From: Anabaena lutea FACHB-196
Lineage (GTDB): Bacteria > Cyanobacteriota > Cyanobacteriia > Cyanobacteriales > Nostocaceae
Assembly: GCF_014698305.1 (NCBI RefSeq)
Contig: NZ_JACJST010000006.1
Coordinates: forward strand, 1 to 64,000
DNA length: 64,000 nucleotides
Direction of reading: 5' to 3'
Shown: one piece after another, positions 38,340-45,132 of the stretch
How the letters are laid out: every line of letters starts with the position of its first letter
Position numbering within the stretch: position 1 is the first letter of the stretch
Notes under the pieces: generated by a model
Seen by the model: the letters and a program-made list of their open reading frames with translations, nothing else
Told to the model about the DNA's origin: nothing
Databases searched by the model: none
Made by a program: the position numbers and the translations under genes

Positions 38340-38627
38340 ATGGATGTTGCACCTAATCCAAAACAGATAGCGAGACTTGAAGCTCGTATCACTCCAGAAA
38401 CTAAAGCTCTGTTGCAGAAAGCAGCCGATTTAGAAGGACGCACTTTAACTGATTTTGTGATTGCGAGTGTTCAGGCAGAGGCTTTGCGAGTCATCGAACG
38501 ACACCAAACCCTCAAGCTGAGTATGCGCGATGCTGAAGCTTTTGTTGATGCTTTACTCAATCCTCCACAGCCGAATGATGCCCTAAAAGCAGCGGCAATA
38601 CGATACCAGCAAGTAATTTCAGTGTAA
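38340..38627 (+). CDS. DUF1778-type antitoxin (TacA-like)
   Basis: 95 residues. The N-terminal ribbon-helix-helix (RLEARITPETKALLQKAADLEGRTLTDFVI, in the first 45 residues) should bind DNA, and the C-terminal part carries the toxin-neutralising helix (DAEAFVDALLNPPQPNDALKAA in part). The stop codon overlaps the toxin start (TAATG), the usual coupled arrangement. It probably represses its own promoter through the palindrome at 38283-38301. Confidence 0.9.
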   Translation: MDVAPNPKQIARLEARITPETKALLQKAADLEGRTLTDFVIASVQAEALRVIERHQTLKLSMRDAEAFVDALLNPPQPNDALKAAAIRYQQVISV

Positions 38628-39136
38628 TGGTTCTCAAGATCGAGCTTCTAGATAGTCGTAGGCATATCCGCACTGAATTTTGCTGTGGGCAAGATAGTTT
38701 AGATAATTATCTATATAAACAAGCATCTCAGGATCTCAAAAAAAAAGTTGCAACTGTATTTGTTTTGATTGATGAGCCTGATTCCCATGTTTTAGCTTAC
38801 TACACGCTCTCTGCATATACTGTTGATATTACAGTTCTGGATGAGGCTTTTGCGAAACGATTGCCTCGTTATCCTTATCTACCAGCTACGCTGTTAGGTC
38901 GTCTTGCTGTTGATAATAGACAAAAAGGGCAGGGATTTGGTGAGCTAATGTTGGTGGATGCTATGAAAAGGGCGTTTAATGCCTCTAGACAGGTTGGTTC
39001 TCTAGCTGTGATAGCTGAAGCTTTAGATGAGCAGGTTGTAAATTTCTATATAAAGTATGGCTTTGGGCAATTTAAGCAAAATCCGATGAAACTCTATATG
39101 CCGATGCAATCAGTTGAAGAATTTGTTCAGGATTAA
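38627..39136 (+). CDS. GNAT toxin (TacT-like)
   Basis: 169 residues. GNAT fold with the typical TacT layout: CGQDSLDNYLYKQA, YYTLSAYTVD, PATLLGRLAVDNRQKGQGFGELMLVDAMKRA (pieces of the acetyl-CoA site, RxxGxG = RQKGQG) and a catalytic-Tyr segment VNFYIKYGF. Relatives acetylate charged tRNAs and stop translation. It overlaps the antitoxin by one base. Intact, so probably active. The pair sits within the sulfur island together with a second toxin-antitoxin and a nuclease. Confidence 0.9.
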   Translation: MVLKIELLDSRRHIRTEFCCGQDSLDNYLYKQASQDLKKKVATVFVLIDEPDSHVLAYYTLSAYTVDITVLDEAFAKRLPRYPYLPATLLGRLAVDNRQKGQGFGELMLVDAMKRAFNASRQVGSLAVIAEALDEQVVNFYIKYGFGQFKQNPMKLYMPMQSVEEFVQD

Positions 39137-39225
39137 AACTTAAATACAAGTTATGAAATAATGAACTACGGAAAGATAAAGGATACCTTATTTATCCAGG
39201 GAGAAGCTAATAGCAACTTTTACTA

Positions 39226-39624
39226 TTAAATAAACAATGCTGGAGAAACATTAAAAAGTTCTCCTAAAGCTTTTGCTTGAGCTTTACTAATTGCTCTTTT
39301 CCTATTTACAACCTCAGAAACCACACCTTTAGAACCAATAATTCCTACTAAATCAGATTGTTTAATTCCCCTTGCATCCATTAAATGTTCTAGCATTGCA
39401 TGGGGAGATGATGGTTCAATAGGGTAGTGTTTAGTTTCAAATTCTTCAATGAGAGTGACTAATAATTGTAAGATAGCAGTTTGTTCTGGTGTACGCTGTT
39501 GATCAGCCATTAACTTCTCAACAGTTTCTAAAGCATGATCATATTCTGCCTCGGTGGTGATAACTTTGGGTTGATATTCTACTAATAATTGACTGTAGGT
39601 GGTTTTATCTAAGGAAATAGTCAT
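39226..39624 (-). CDS. higA: Antitoxin HigA-type (XRE helix-turn-helix)
   Basis: 132 residues. The N-terminal half is helical and the C-terminal half is an XRE-type helix-turn-helix (LMDARGIKQSDLVGIIGSKGVVSEVVNRKR in part). It is encoded 12 bp after the toxin gene, so the order is toxin first, as in HigBA systems. It likely represses the operon at the palindrome 39980-39996. Confidence 0.88.
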   Translation of the reverse strand: MTISLDKTTYSQLLVEYQPKVITTEAEYDHALETVEKLMADQQRTPEQTAILQLLVTLIEEFETKHYPIEPSSPHAMLEHLMDARGIKQSDLVGIIGSKGVVSEVVNRKRAISKAQAKALGELFNVSPALFI

Positions 39625-39636
39625 CGTTAGCTCCTG

Positions 39637-39936
39637 TTAAAAGAAAGGATCATTTTTCCATGTTTCTTTATCATACTCAGCATGGGTTAAAAAATATTTG
39701 TAGTAGACTGTTTGGATTGCATAATCAATACTAACAATTAAGCGATAAGAATTACCTTTGATGTTGAATACAATAAAATTGCCTACTGCATCTGCTGTGG
39801 GATAAAATTTTCTAAGTTCATTAAAATTCTGCCATGATGCAGATTTTATCATTCGATACCAGGAGTTAACCGATTCCACTGCATCTGGGTATTTATCAGC
39901 ATCAGCACGTAAGTTACGAATGCTGATTAGGTGCAT
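39637..39936 (-). CDS. higB: Toxin HigB (RelE-like mRNA interferase)
   Basis: 99 residues from the ATG at 39936, where the HigB family begins (MHLISIRNLRADADKYPDA). The frame is open to an ATG at 39987, but that codon overlaps the likely operator, and a TTGACA on the minus strand at 40001-40006 would place transcription start downstream of it. Conserved HigB segments are SWYRMIKSASWQN, FNIKGNSYRLIVSIDY and LTHAEYDKE. It probably cleaves mRNA on the ribosome. Paired with higA. Confidence 0.87.
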   Translation of the reverse strand: MHLISIRNLRADADKYPDAVESVNSWYRMIKSASWQNFNELRKFYPTADAVGNFIVFNIKGNSYRLIVSIDYAIQTVYYKYFLTHAEYDKETWKNDPFF

Positions 39937-39979
39937 ATTTTGTTTTTCATCTGAAAATACAAATGTTGATTTTATATAT

Positions 39980-40006
39980 GTTCTCATTTAGAGAACAATT
40001 TGTCAA
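39980..40006 (-). promoter_or_regulatory. HigBA promoter/operator
   Basis: GTTCTC-ATTTA-GAGAAC (39980-39996) is a perfect 6-bp-arm palindrome, just downstream of a minus-strand TTGACA (40001-40006). It is a good candidate HigA operator. The -10 is not clear. Confidence 0.5.
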
Positions 40007-40146
40007 TATTATCCAGATCCCCAACTTCCGAGTATTAATTCATAAGAGGGTTTGAGATATAGAGCGATCGCTTGTTCTCTTTTTTGATACTTTAAATAAA
40101 GGATTAAAACAGTACAATTCCTATACTTCAATATTTTGACCTAGCC

Positions 40147-41121
40147 ATGAAGAAAGAACATAAAGACGAACTTCTAGAAAAAATTGATTATCTTGCTTCA
40201 GCAGATCCAACACTGAGTCCATTTGCGGCAGAAGATGTTTTTATCAACATACTTAAGCCACTGCTTATTGAAGATGGATATGAAGTAAGTGAAACTGCAA
40301 AGGTATCTGATGGAGGATTAGATTTCATAGCAACTCGTCCATCTACTGAAACTCTTGCTTCTCAAAAACTAGGTATTGAATTTAAATACTATCGATCTGG
40401 TCAAGCTGTAGGTACTCAACAAGTTCGTGCATTAGTAGGTGCAGCTATATTCAATCAGATTGATAGAGCAATTCTACTTGTAAATACACAGTTTACAAAA
40501 GCTGCAAGGGAAATTTTAAGATATGAGTTACCCCTTCAAATTGAATTAATTGATTTAGACGCTCTTCGTGCTTGGATATCTCGTTTAGAGTTTGATAATG
40601 AAGAGTTAATTAGTGAAGTCAAACAAATCCTTAAAGTTTGTAGTCAACAATTTGCGCTGTTAATTGCAAAGAACCCCAATATCCTTGAAGAGCTTGAGTG
40701 GAGAGATATTGAACGTACTATCGCTGAAATATTTGATGGACTCGGTTTTGATGTGACTCTAACTCCATCAAGTAAAGATGGAGGTAAAGATGTAATTTTG
40801 AAGTGCTTGGTTCAGGGCTGTTGCCAAAATTATATTGTAGAAATTAAACATTGGAGATCTCGTTCTCGTGTGGGTGGTGGAGATTTGCGAGATTTTCTTA
40901 ATGTAATTATTCGCGAAAGCCGTGATGGTGGTCTATTCCTCTCTACCTATGGTTTTTGTGATAATGCATTTGAGCAACTCACAGAGATAGAGCGGCAGAG
41001 ATTGCGGTTTGGAGAGCAAGAAAAAATAGTAGCTCTTTCGCGCACTTACATTAAAGCTAAATCTGGAATTTGGTCTCCACCTGAACAGTTAACTGAAGTT
41101 CTTTTTGAAGATACATTCTGA
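40147..41121 (+). CDS. Mrr-like nuclease with two PD-(D/E)XK domains
   Basis: 324 residues with two copies of the Mrr-type endonuclease core. The first is about residues 25-145 (GGLDFIA with Asp59, GIEFK with Glu78 and Lys80, then VGTQQVRALVGAA). The second is about 190-300 (GGKDVIL with Asp215, VEIK with Glu232 and Lys234). Both have complete catalytic triads. Mrr enzymes cut modified DNA, and others act in defence. No methyltransferase or specificity gene is adjacent, which fits a modification-dependent or stand-alone nuclease. Neighbour of two toxin-antitoxin loci. Confidence 0.82.
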   Translation: MKKEHKDELLEKIDYLASADPTLSPFAAEDVFINILKPLLIEDGYEVSETAKVSDGGLDFIATRPSTETLASQKLGIEFKYYRSGQAVGTQQVRALVGAAIFNQIDRAILLVNTQFTKAAREILRYELPLQIELIDLDALRAWISRLEFDNEELISEVKQILKVCSQQFALLIAKNPNILEELEWRDIERTIAEIFDGLGFDVTLTPSSKDGGKDVILKCLVQGCCQNYIVEIKHWRSRSRVGGGDLRDFLNVIIRESRDGGLFLSTYGFCDNAFEQLTEIERQRLRFGEQEKIVALSRTYIKAKSGIWSPPEQLTEVLFEDTF

Positions 41122-41175
41122 AGAGTTCAATTTGTATTACACCTAATACTTCATGTACATTAAGAGTTATCTATT

Positions 41176-41949
41176 TTAGCCCCGAATAAAAAAGTAAGTA
41201 GTCATACTAAAACCAACAACAATCACAAATATCCGCACTAAACGAGGATCTAATCTCCGTGCATAATGAGCGCACAAATAACCACCCAGAGAACCACCCA
41301 CAGCCATTAAAATAGCTTGATGCCAAGCAATTAAACCAGCGAACATAAAAGGAAAAATAGCGATACCGTTGATACAACTACCAAGAAAAGATTTAAAAGC
41401 ATTCATGGTGTGAATATTTTTAATACCTAAAAAACTTAAAGTTGCTAACATTAAAATTCCTAAACCTGCACCAAAGAAACCACCATAGATAGATATTGAT
41501 AATTGTGCAATCACGAGAATTAATAAAGGTGGAGATTCTGATGATTTTTGCCTTTGAAATTGTAACCACTTTTTCAGAGGTTCGCTAAATGTAAATATTA
41601 GCGTTGCCGAAAGTAACAGGTAAGGAAGTAGCTGTTTAAACATATCTGCTGATGTATACAACAAAACAACAGAACCAATTCCCCCACCAATTAAACTGGT
41701 AATACATAGTATCAAAAGCTGTCTTTGCGGGATGTGCAAATTGTGACGATATGCGCCCGCACTGGCCATAGCTGCAATCCATAAAGCAGTATTATTTGTG
41801 GCATTAGCTGTAATCGGTGATACACCAGTAAATATCAAGGTGGGAAATGTAATAAAACTACCACCTCCAGCTACAGCATTAAGTGACCCGGCAATGAACG
41901 CGGTACAGAAGAGAAGCAAGCTATGGACAAGTGTTAAATTGTTGGGCAT
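41176..41949 (-). CDS. TauE/SafE-family anion exporter
   Basis: 257 residues, about eight membrane helices, with the family pattern FIAGSLNAVAGGGSFITFP near the N-terminus and its second-half repeat GGFFGAGLGILMLA. Family members export sulfite/sulfoacetate or other organic anions. Placed among sulfonate and sulfate-ester enzymes, sulfite efflux is a reasonable guess, since oxygenolytic desulfonation releases toxic sulfite. It is divergent from the GST gene, so both may be controlled from 41950-42201. Normal Cys/Met content. Confidence 0.85.
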   Translation of the reverse strand: MPNNLTLVHSLLLFCTAFIAGSLNAVAGGGSFITFPTLIFTGVSPITANATNNTALWIAAMASAGAYRHNLHIPQRQLLILCITSLIGGGIGSVVLLYTSADMFKQLLPYLLLSATLIFTFSEPLKKWLQFQRQKSSESPPLLILVIAQLSISIYGGFFGAGLGILMLATLSFLGIKNIHTMNAFKSFLGSCINGIAIFPFMFAGLIAWHQAILMAVGGSLGGYLCAHYARRLDPRLVRIFVIVVGFSMTTYFFIRG

Positions 41950-42201
41950 TTTGGCTCTACATTTTGAGAAGAATGTTTGCTAAAAGACTTGTTTTTTAGT
42001 AAAAACTATGGAATACTTCTAATATAATACGCTAATTCGACCAACAAACCGTAGTTAATTTTAAGCCCTGGTAGTTTGCCAGTGAAAAAATGTAAATCGT
42101 AGGAGTGAAATTGATTCACTTCTATCTTTGGCTGTCATTCAATTTGCATTTTTTGCAATTAACTAAAAATTCAAACAAATCCCAATCGAGGAAACGACTA
42201 A
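41950..42201. promoter_or_regulatory. Divergent TauE/GST control region
   Basis: Contains TATAAT (42023-42028) and the motif copy at 42034-42058 (AATTCGACC-AACAAACC-GTAGTT). The segment from AATACT to GTAGTT is also similar to the region ahead of the defective GST at 50512, as expected if gene and promoter were duplicated together. Confidence 0.5.
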
Positions 42202-42873
42202 ATGAGTACCTTACAACTTTACTTTGCTAAAGCCTCTACTTTCTCCCAAAGAACCCGTGTGGTATTGCTGGAAAAAGGAATTGATTTTACAGCGATTGAA
42301 ATTGACTTCCAGAATAAACCTGAAGCTTTTACCCAAATTTCTCGCTACGGTAAAGTTCCGGCAATTAAGCATGGAGATGTAGAAATATATGAATCCGCAA
42401 TTATCAATGAATATTTAGAAGAAGTATTTCCCGAACCAGCTTTGTTACCTCATGATCCTGCTCAAAAAGCAGTAGCAAGAATTTGGATTGACTATGCTAA
42501 CACTCGTTTAGTTCCAGCTTTTAATAAATTCCTGCGGGGTAAAGATACCCAAGAACAAGAACAGGGAAAAAGAGAGTTTTTAGAGTCTCTTTTGTATATT
42601 GAGCAAGAAGGATTAGGTAGGCTTTCTGGTAATGGTGCTTACTTCTTAGGTGAAAATCTGAGTTTAGTTGATATTAGTTTCTATCCTTGGTTTGAAAGAT
42701 TACCAGTTTTAGAAAAATTCCGCAATTTTACACTGCCCACAGAAACACCTAAATTACAGGAATGGTGGGAGAATTTACGTCAACGGGAATCTATTCAACA
42801 AGTTGCCAATCCTACAGAATTTTATGTAGAAAGATTCGCAAAAATTCTTGGTTTAACAGTGCCAACGGCGTAA
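42202..42873 (+). CDS. Glutathione S-transferase family protein, Cys-free
   Basis: 223 residues with an N-terminal thioredoxin-like GST domain and a C-terminal all-helical domain. The region [20 protein letters not shown] aligns with VCPYAHRTRLVLQEKGID of the broken copy at 50512, so the usual active-site Cys-Pro is replaced by Ser/Thr-Phe. Residues [21 protein letters not shown] bind glutathione in the family. There is no cysteine and only the initiator methionine. It may cleave thioethers or conjugate organosulfur intermediates. The promoter region is shared with the TauE gene. Confidence 0.88.
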   Translation: MSTLQLYFAKASTFSQRTRVVLLEKGIDFTAIEIDFQNKPEAFTQISRYGKVPAIKHGDVEIYESAIINEYLEEVFPEPALLPHDPAQKAVARIWIDYANTRLVPAFNKFLRGKDTQEQEQGKREFLESLLYIEQEGLGRLSGNGAYFLGENLSLVDISFYPWFERLPVLEKFRNFTLPTETPKLQEWWENLRQRESIQQVANPTEFYVERFAKILGLTVPTA

Positions 42874-42926
42874 AATGCGGTTTTTGAGATTACTTTAATA
42901 TTACTGCTAATTAAAGTAATTTCACT
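42869..42926 (+). repeat. Direct repeat, left copy (FGE gene start remnant)
   Basis: CGTAAAATGCGGTTTTT followed by TTAATATTACTGCT and AAGTAATTTCACT. It copies the start of the FGE gene (44139-44186), with about 11 extra bases inside, and lies directly behind the GST stop. See the matching right copy. Confidence 0.7.
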
Positions 42927-42960
42927 AAATAATGAAAGTTTTGATGAAATAGAAATAAAG

Positions 42961-43926
42961 GTGAAAATGATGTTTAAAAGTTTTTCTTTAAAGAATTTTA
43001 AAAAGCCTAAGTTGTTCGCTTTGGTGACAGTGTTTTGTGCATTTTTAGTCAGTATTCCTTTATTACCTTTGCCAGTATTATCAGCTAATTCTCGCGCTAA
43101 TATTCAGTTTGTTTCGCCAAATTGGGTAGCTGAAAACGCCAAAGATCCCAATCTCAGAATTTTAGATGTACGTAATTTTCCTCTCGACTATATAGAAGGA
43201 CATCTTCCTAATGCTGTAAACATTTCTGATACGGCTTTTAGGGGACCCAAAGAAGGATTGCCAGTACAATATTGGAACAATCAAAAACTAGGGGAAATAT
43301 TTGCTAATTCAGGAGTAACAAATAACAGTCGTGTTCTTGTATATTCAGATGGTAGAGATGTTTTAGGTGCAACAATGGTTGCTTATTTACTAGAACGTTC
43401 TGGATTGAAAGATATTGCCGTTTTAGATGGTGGTTATGCAGGTTACAAAACTGCCCAAGATGTCACAAAAGAATTTCCTAAATACTCCGTCGGTAAATTC
43501 ACAGTTCGAGATAACCCTTCAGTGCGTGTGAATCTAAATGATGTGAGAAAACTTATTGGTAAACCAGGAATTGTTTTTATTGATCCTAGACCAGAAAAAT
43601 TGTTCCGGGGTGAGGAAAATCTTTGGATACGCAATGGACATATTCCTGGTGCGCGGAATATTCCTTGGGTAACATTTACAGATGCTAAAAATCCGCACAA
43701 ATTAAAATCATTAGATGAGATTAAGAAAATTCTGGCAGATAAAAAGATTACTCCTGCAAATGACATTATTGTTTCTTGTAGTACAGGACGAGAAGCTACA
43801 TTACAATATGTGGTTTTAAAGCATCTGCTTAATTATCCCAAAGTCAGAATTTATGAAGGTTCTTGGACAGAATATAGCACTCACAAAGATTTACCAGTGG
43901 CTACAGGAGAGGAGAAATTAACTTAG
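42961..43926 (+). CDS. Exported sulfurtransferase (two rhodanese domains)
   Basis: 321 residues, starting with GTG. A signal peptide (FALVTVFCAFLVSIPLLPLPVLSANS) sends it to the periplasm. Rhodanese domain 1 is about 50-175 and lacks a Cys at the active position; domain 2 is about 185-315 with the catalytic loop SCSTGREATL. It is of thiosulfate/mercaptopyruvate sulfurtransferase type. The mature protein has one cysteine, the catalytic one, and one methionine. It could handle thiosulfate or other sulfane sulfur outside the cytoplasm. It sits between two copies of the FGE 5' end, so it was probably inserted there. Confidence 0.87.
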   Translation: MKMMFKSFSLKNFKKPKLFALVTVFCAFLVSIPLLPLPVLSANSRANIQFVSPNWVAENAKDPNLRILDVRNFPLDYIEGHLPNAVNISDTAFRGPKEGLPVQYWNNQKLGEIFANSGVTNNSRVLVYSDGRDVLGATMVAYLLERSGLKDIAVLDGGYAGYKTAQDVTKEFPKYSVGKFTVRDNPSVRVNLNDVRKLIGKPGIVFIDPRPEKLFRGEENLWIRNGHIPGARNIPWVTFTDAKNPHKLKSLDEIKKILADKKITPANDIIVSCSTGREATLQYVVLKHLLNYPKVRIYEGSWTEYSTHKDLPVATGEEKLT

Positions 43927-43938
43927 AAAAGAGAACAG

Positions 43939-44133
43939 GTGAAAAATAAATCCATGAGATATGCAATTTTGTTAATTACTGCTTCAATTTTGATCTTTAG
44001 TCCAGTATATATATTTGCTGTCAATAATCTCGATCAAGATAACTTAGTCAGTTGTAGAAGTAGTAAAGACGAACCTCCCAGTGATTCTACAAGCGATAGC
44101 TACGCTCGCCGAAGGCATCGCTCAGGAGCTTAA
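43939..44133 (+). CDS. Small exported protein of unknown function
   Basis: 64 residues from GTG, or 59 from the ATG at 43954. A signal-peptide-like N-terminus (RYAILLITASILIFSPVYIFA) is followed by a short polar tail. The last ~14 residues (SDSYARRRHRSG) come from a GCGATAGCTACGC/GGCATCGC repeat (44093-44121), so the native C-terminus has been lost or the gene never was longer. It lies 12 bp behind the sulfurtransferase. No family recognised; may be a truncated gene. Confidence 0.45.
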   Translation: MKNKSMRYAILLITASILIFSPVYIFAVNNLDQDNLVSCRSSKDEPPSDSTSDSYARRRHRSGA

Positions 44134-44138
44134 TACAA

Positions 44139-44186
44139 CGTAAAATGCGGTTTTTAATATTACTGCTGATTCAAGTAATTACACTT
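44139..44186 (+). repeat. Direct repeat, right copy at the FGE start
   Basis: CGTAAAATGCGGTTTTTAAT and the following TATTACTGCTGATTCAAGTAA segment contain the FGE start codon (44145). The left copy is at 42869-42926. Confidence 0.7.
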
Positions 44187-45077
44187 ATATCACTATTCAC
44201 CAATTTACCAGCATTAGCAGTTACCGTTAATCCCTGTCCTCCAGGAATGGTAATGATTTCTGGAGGTACATTCAAAATGGGAGCAGATGATTCTGGTTTT
44301 GTGGAAGAGCGAACAGGAGAAAACGTCACAGTTAGCTCCTTCTGCATTGATAAATACGAAGTGACAAACGCCCAATTTGCTGAATTTGTCAAAGCCACAA
44401 ACTACGTAACGGTTGCAGAACGCCCATTATCAAAAGAGCAGTTTCCCGACTTACCCGACGAGCAAAGATTACCAGGTTCTTTAGTCTTTCAAATGCCAAA
44501 GCAAGGCGTTAAGCAAGTTCAAGTTCTCAGTTGGTGGCATTGGACACCCGGTGCTAACTGGCAACATCCCTTTGGTGGGGATAGCACAATTGTAGGTAAA
44601 GAAAACTACCCAGTTGTACATATTGCCTACGAAGATGCCCTAGCCTACGCCCAATGGGCAGGAAAATCCCTACCAACAGAAGCACAGTGGGAATACGCCG
44701 CTCGTGGTGGTTTAGAAGGTGCAACTTATACCTGGGGAACCCAGTATTCAGCCAAAAAAGCGAATACTTGGCAGGGAATCTTCCCATTTTTTAATACCAA
44801 AGCTGATGGTTACGTCGGTGTAGCTCCTGTTGGTTCATTTCCTGCCAATGGTTATGGAGTTTACGACATGACCGGTAACGTGTGGGAATGGACTTCCGAC
44901 TTATTCAACGATAGATCCGTTAACCCCACAGAAACCGTCCTGCACGTGATCAAAGGTGGCTCTTATCTATGTGCGCCAAACTATTGTAGCCGTTATCGTC
45001 CCGCCGCAAGAGAATCAGAATCTCCTGATACCGGAACAACTCATATCGGCTTTCGATTAGTAAAAAACCTGAATTAA
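44145..45077 (+). CDS. Formylglycine-generating enzyme (SUMF1/FGE)
   Basis: 310 residues with a signal-like N-terminus (FLILLLIQVITLISLFTNLPALA), so probably periplasmic. FGE-sulfatase domain from about 30: GMVMISGGTFKMG, FCIDKYEVTNAQFAEFV, SLPTEAQWEYAARGG, YDMTGNVWEWTSD. The C-terminus has GGSYLCAPNYCSRYRPAARE with Cys276 and Cys281, matching the catalytic Cys pair of true FGE, which many other SUMF1-family proteins lack. It converts the sulfatase active-site cysteine to formylglycine. The adjacent sulfatase is its obvious client. The nearest AGGAG is 16 bp upstream and part of a repeat. Confidence 0.92.
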   Translation: MRFLILLLIQVITLISLFTNLPALAVTVNPCPPGMVMISGGTFKMGADDSGFVEERTGENVTVSSFCIDKYEVTNAQFAEFVKATNYVTVAERPLSKEQFPDLPDEQRLPGSLVFQMPKQGVKQVQVLSWWHWTPGANWQHPFGGDSTIVGKENYPVVHIAYEDALAYAQWAGKSLPTEAQWEYAARGGLEGATYTWGTQYSAKKANTWQGIFPFFNTKADGYVGVAPVGSFPANGYGVYDMTGNVWEWTSDLFNDRSVNPTETVLHVIKGGSYLCAPNYCSRYRPAARESESPDTGTTHIGFRLVKNLN

Positions 45078-45092
45078 ACAATACTCTCTTAA

Positions 45093-45127
45093 TTCCTCTC
45101 TGTGCCTCTGCGTCTCTGCGTGAGAAA
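45093..45127. repeat. GCAGAG-family repeat before the sulfatase, reverse orientation
   Basis: CCTCTCTGTGCCTCTGCG followed by TCTCTGCGTGAGA, ending 5 bp before the sulfatase ATG, so it forms most of its translation initiation region. No clear Shine-Dalgarno remains. Confidence 0.75.
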
Positions 45128-45132
45128 AAAAT

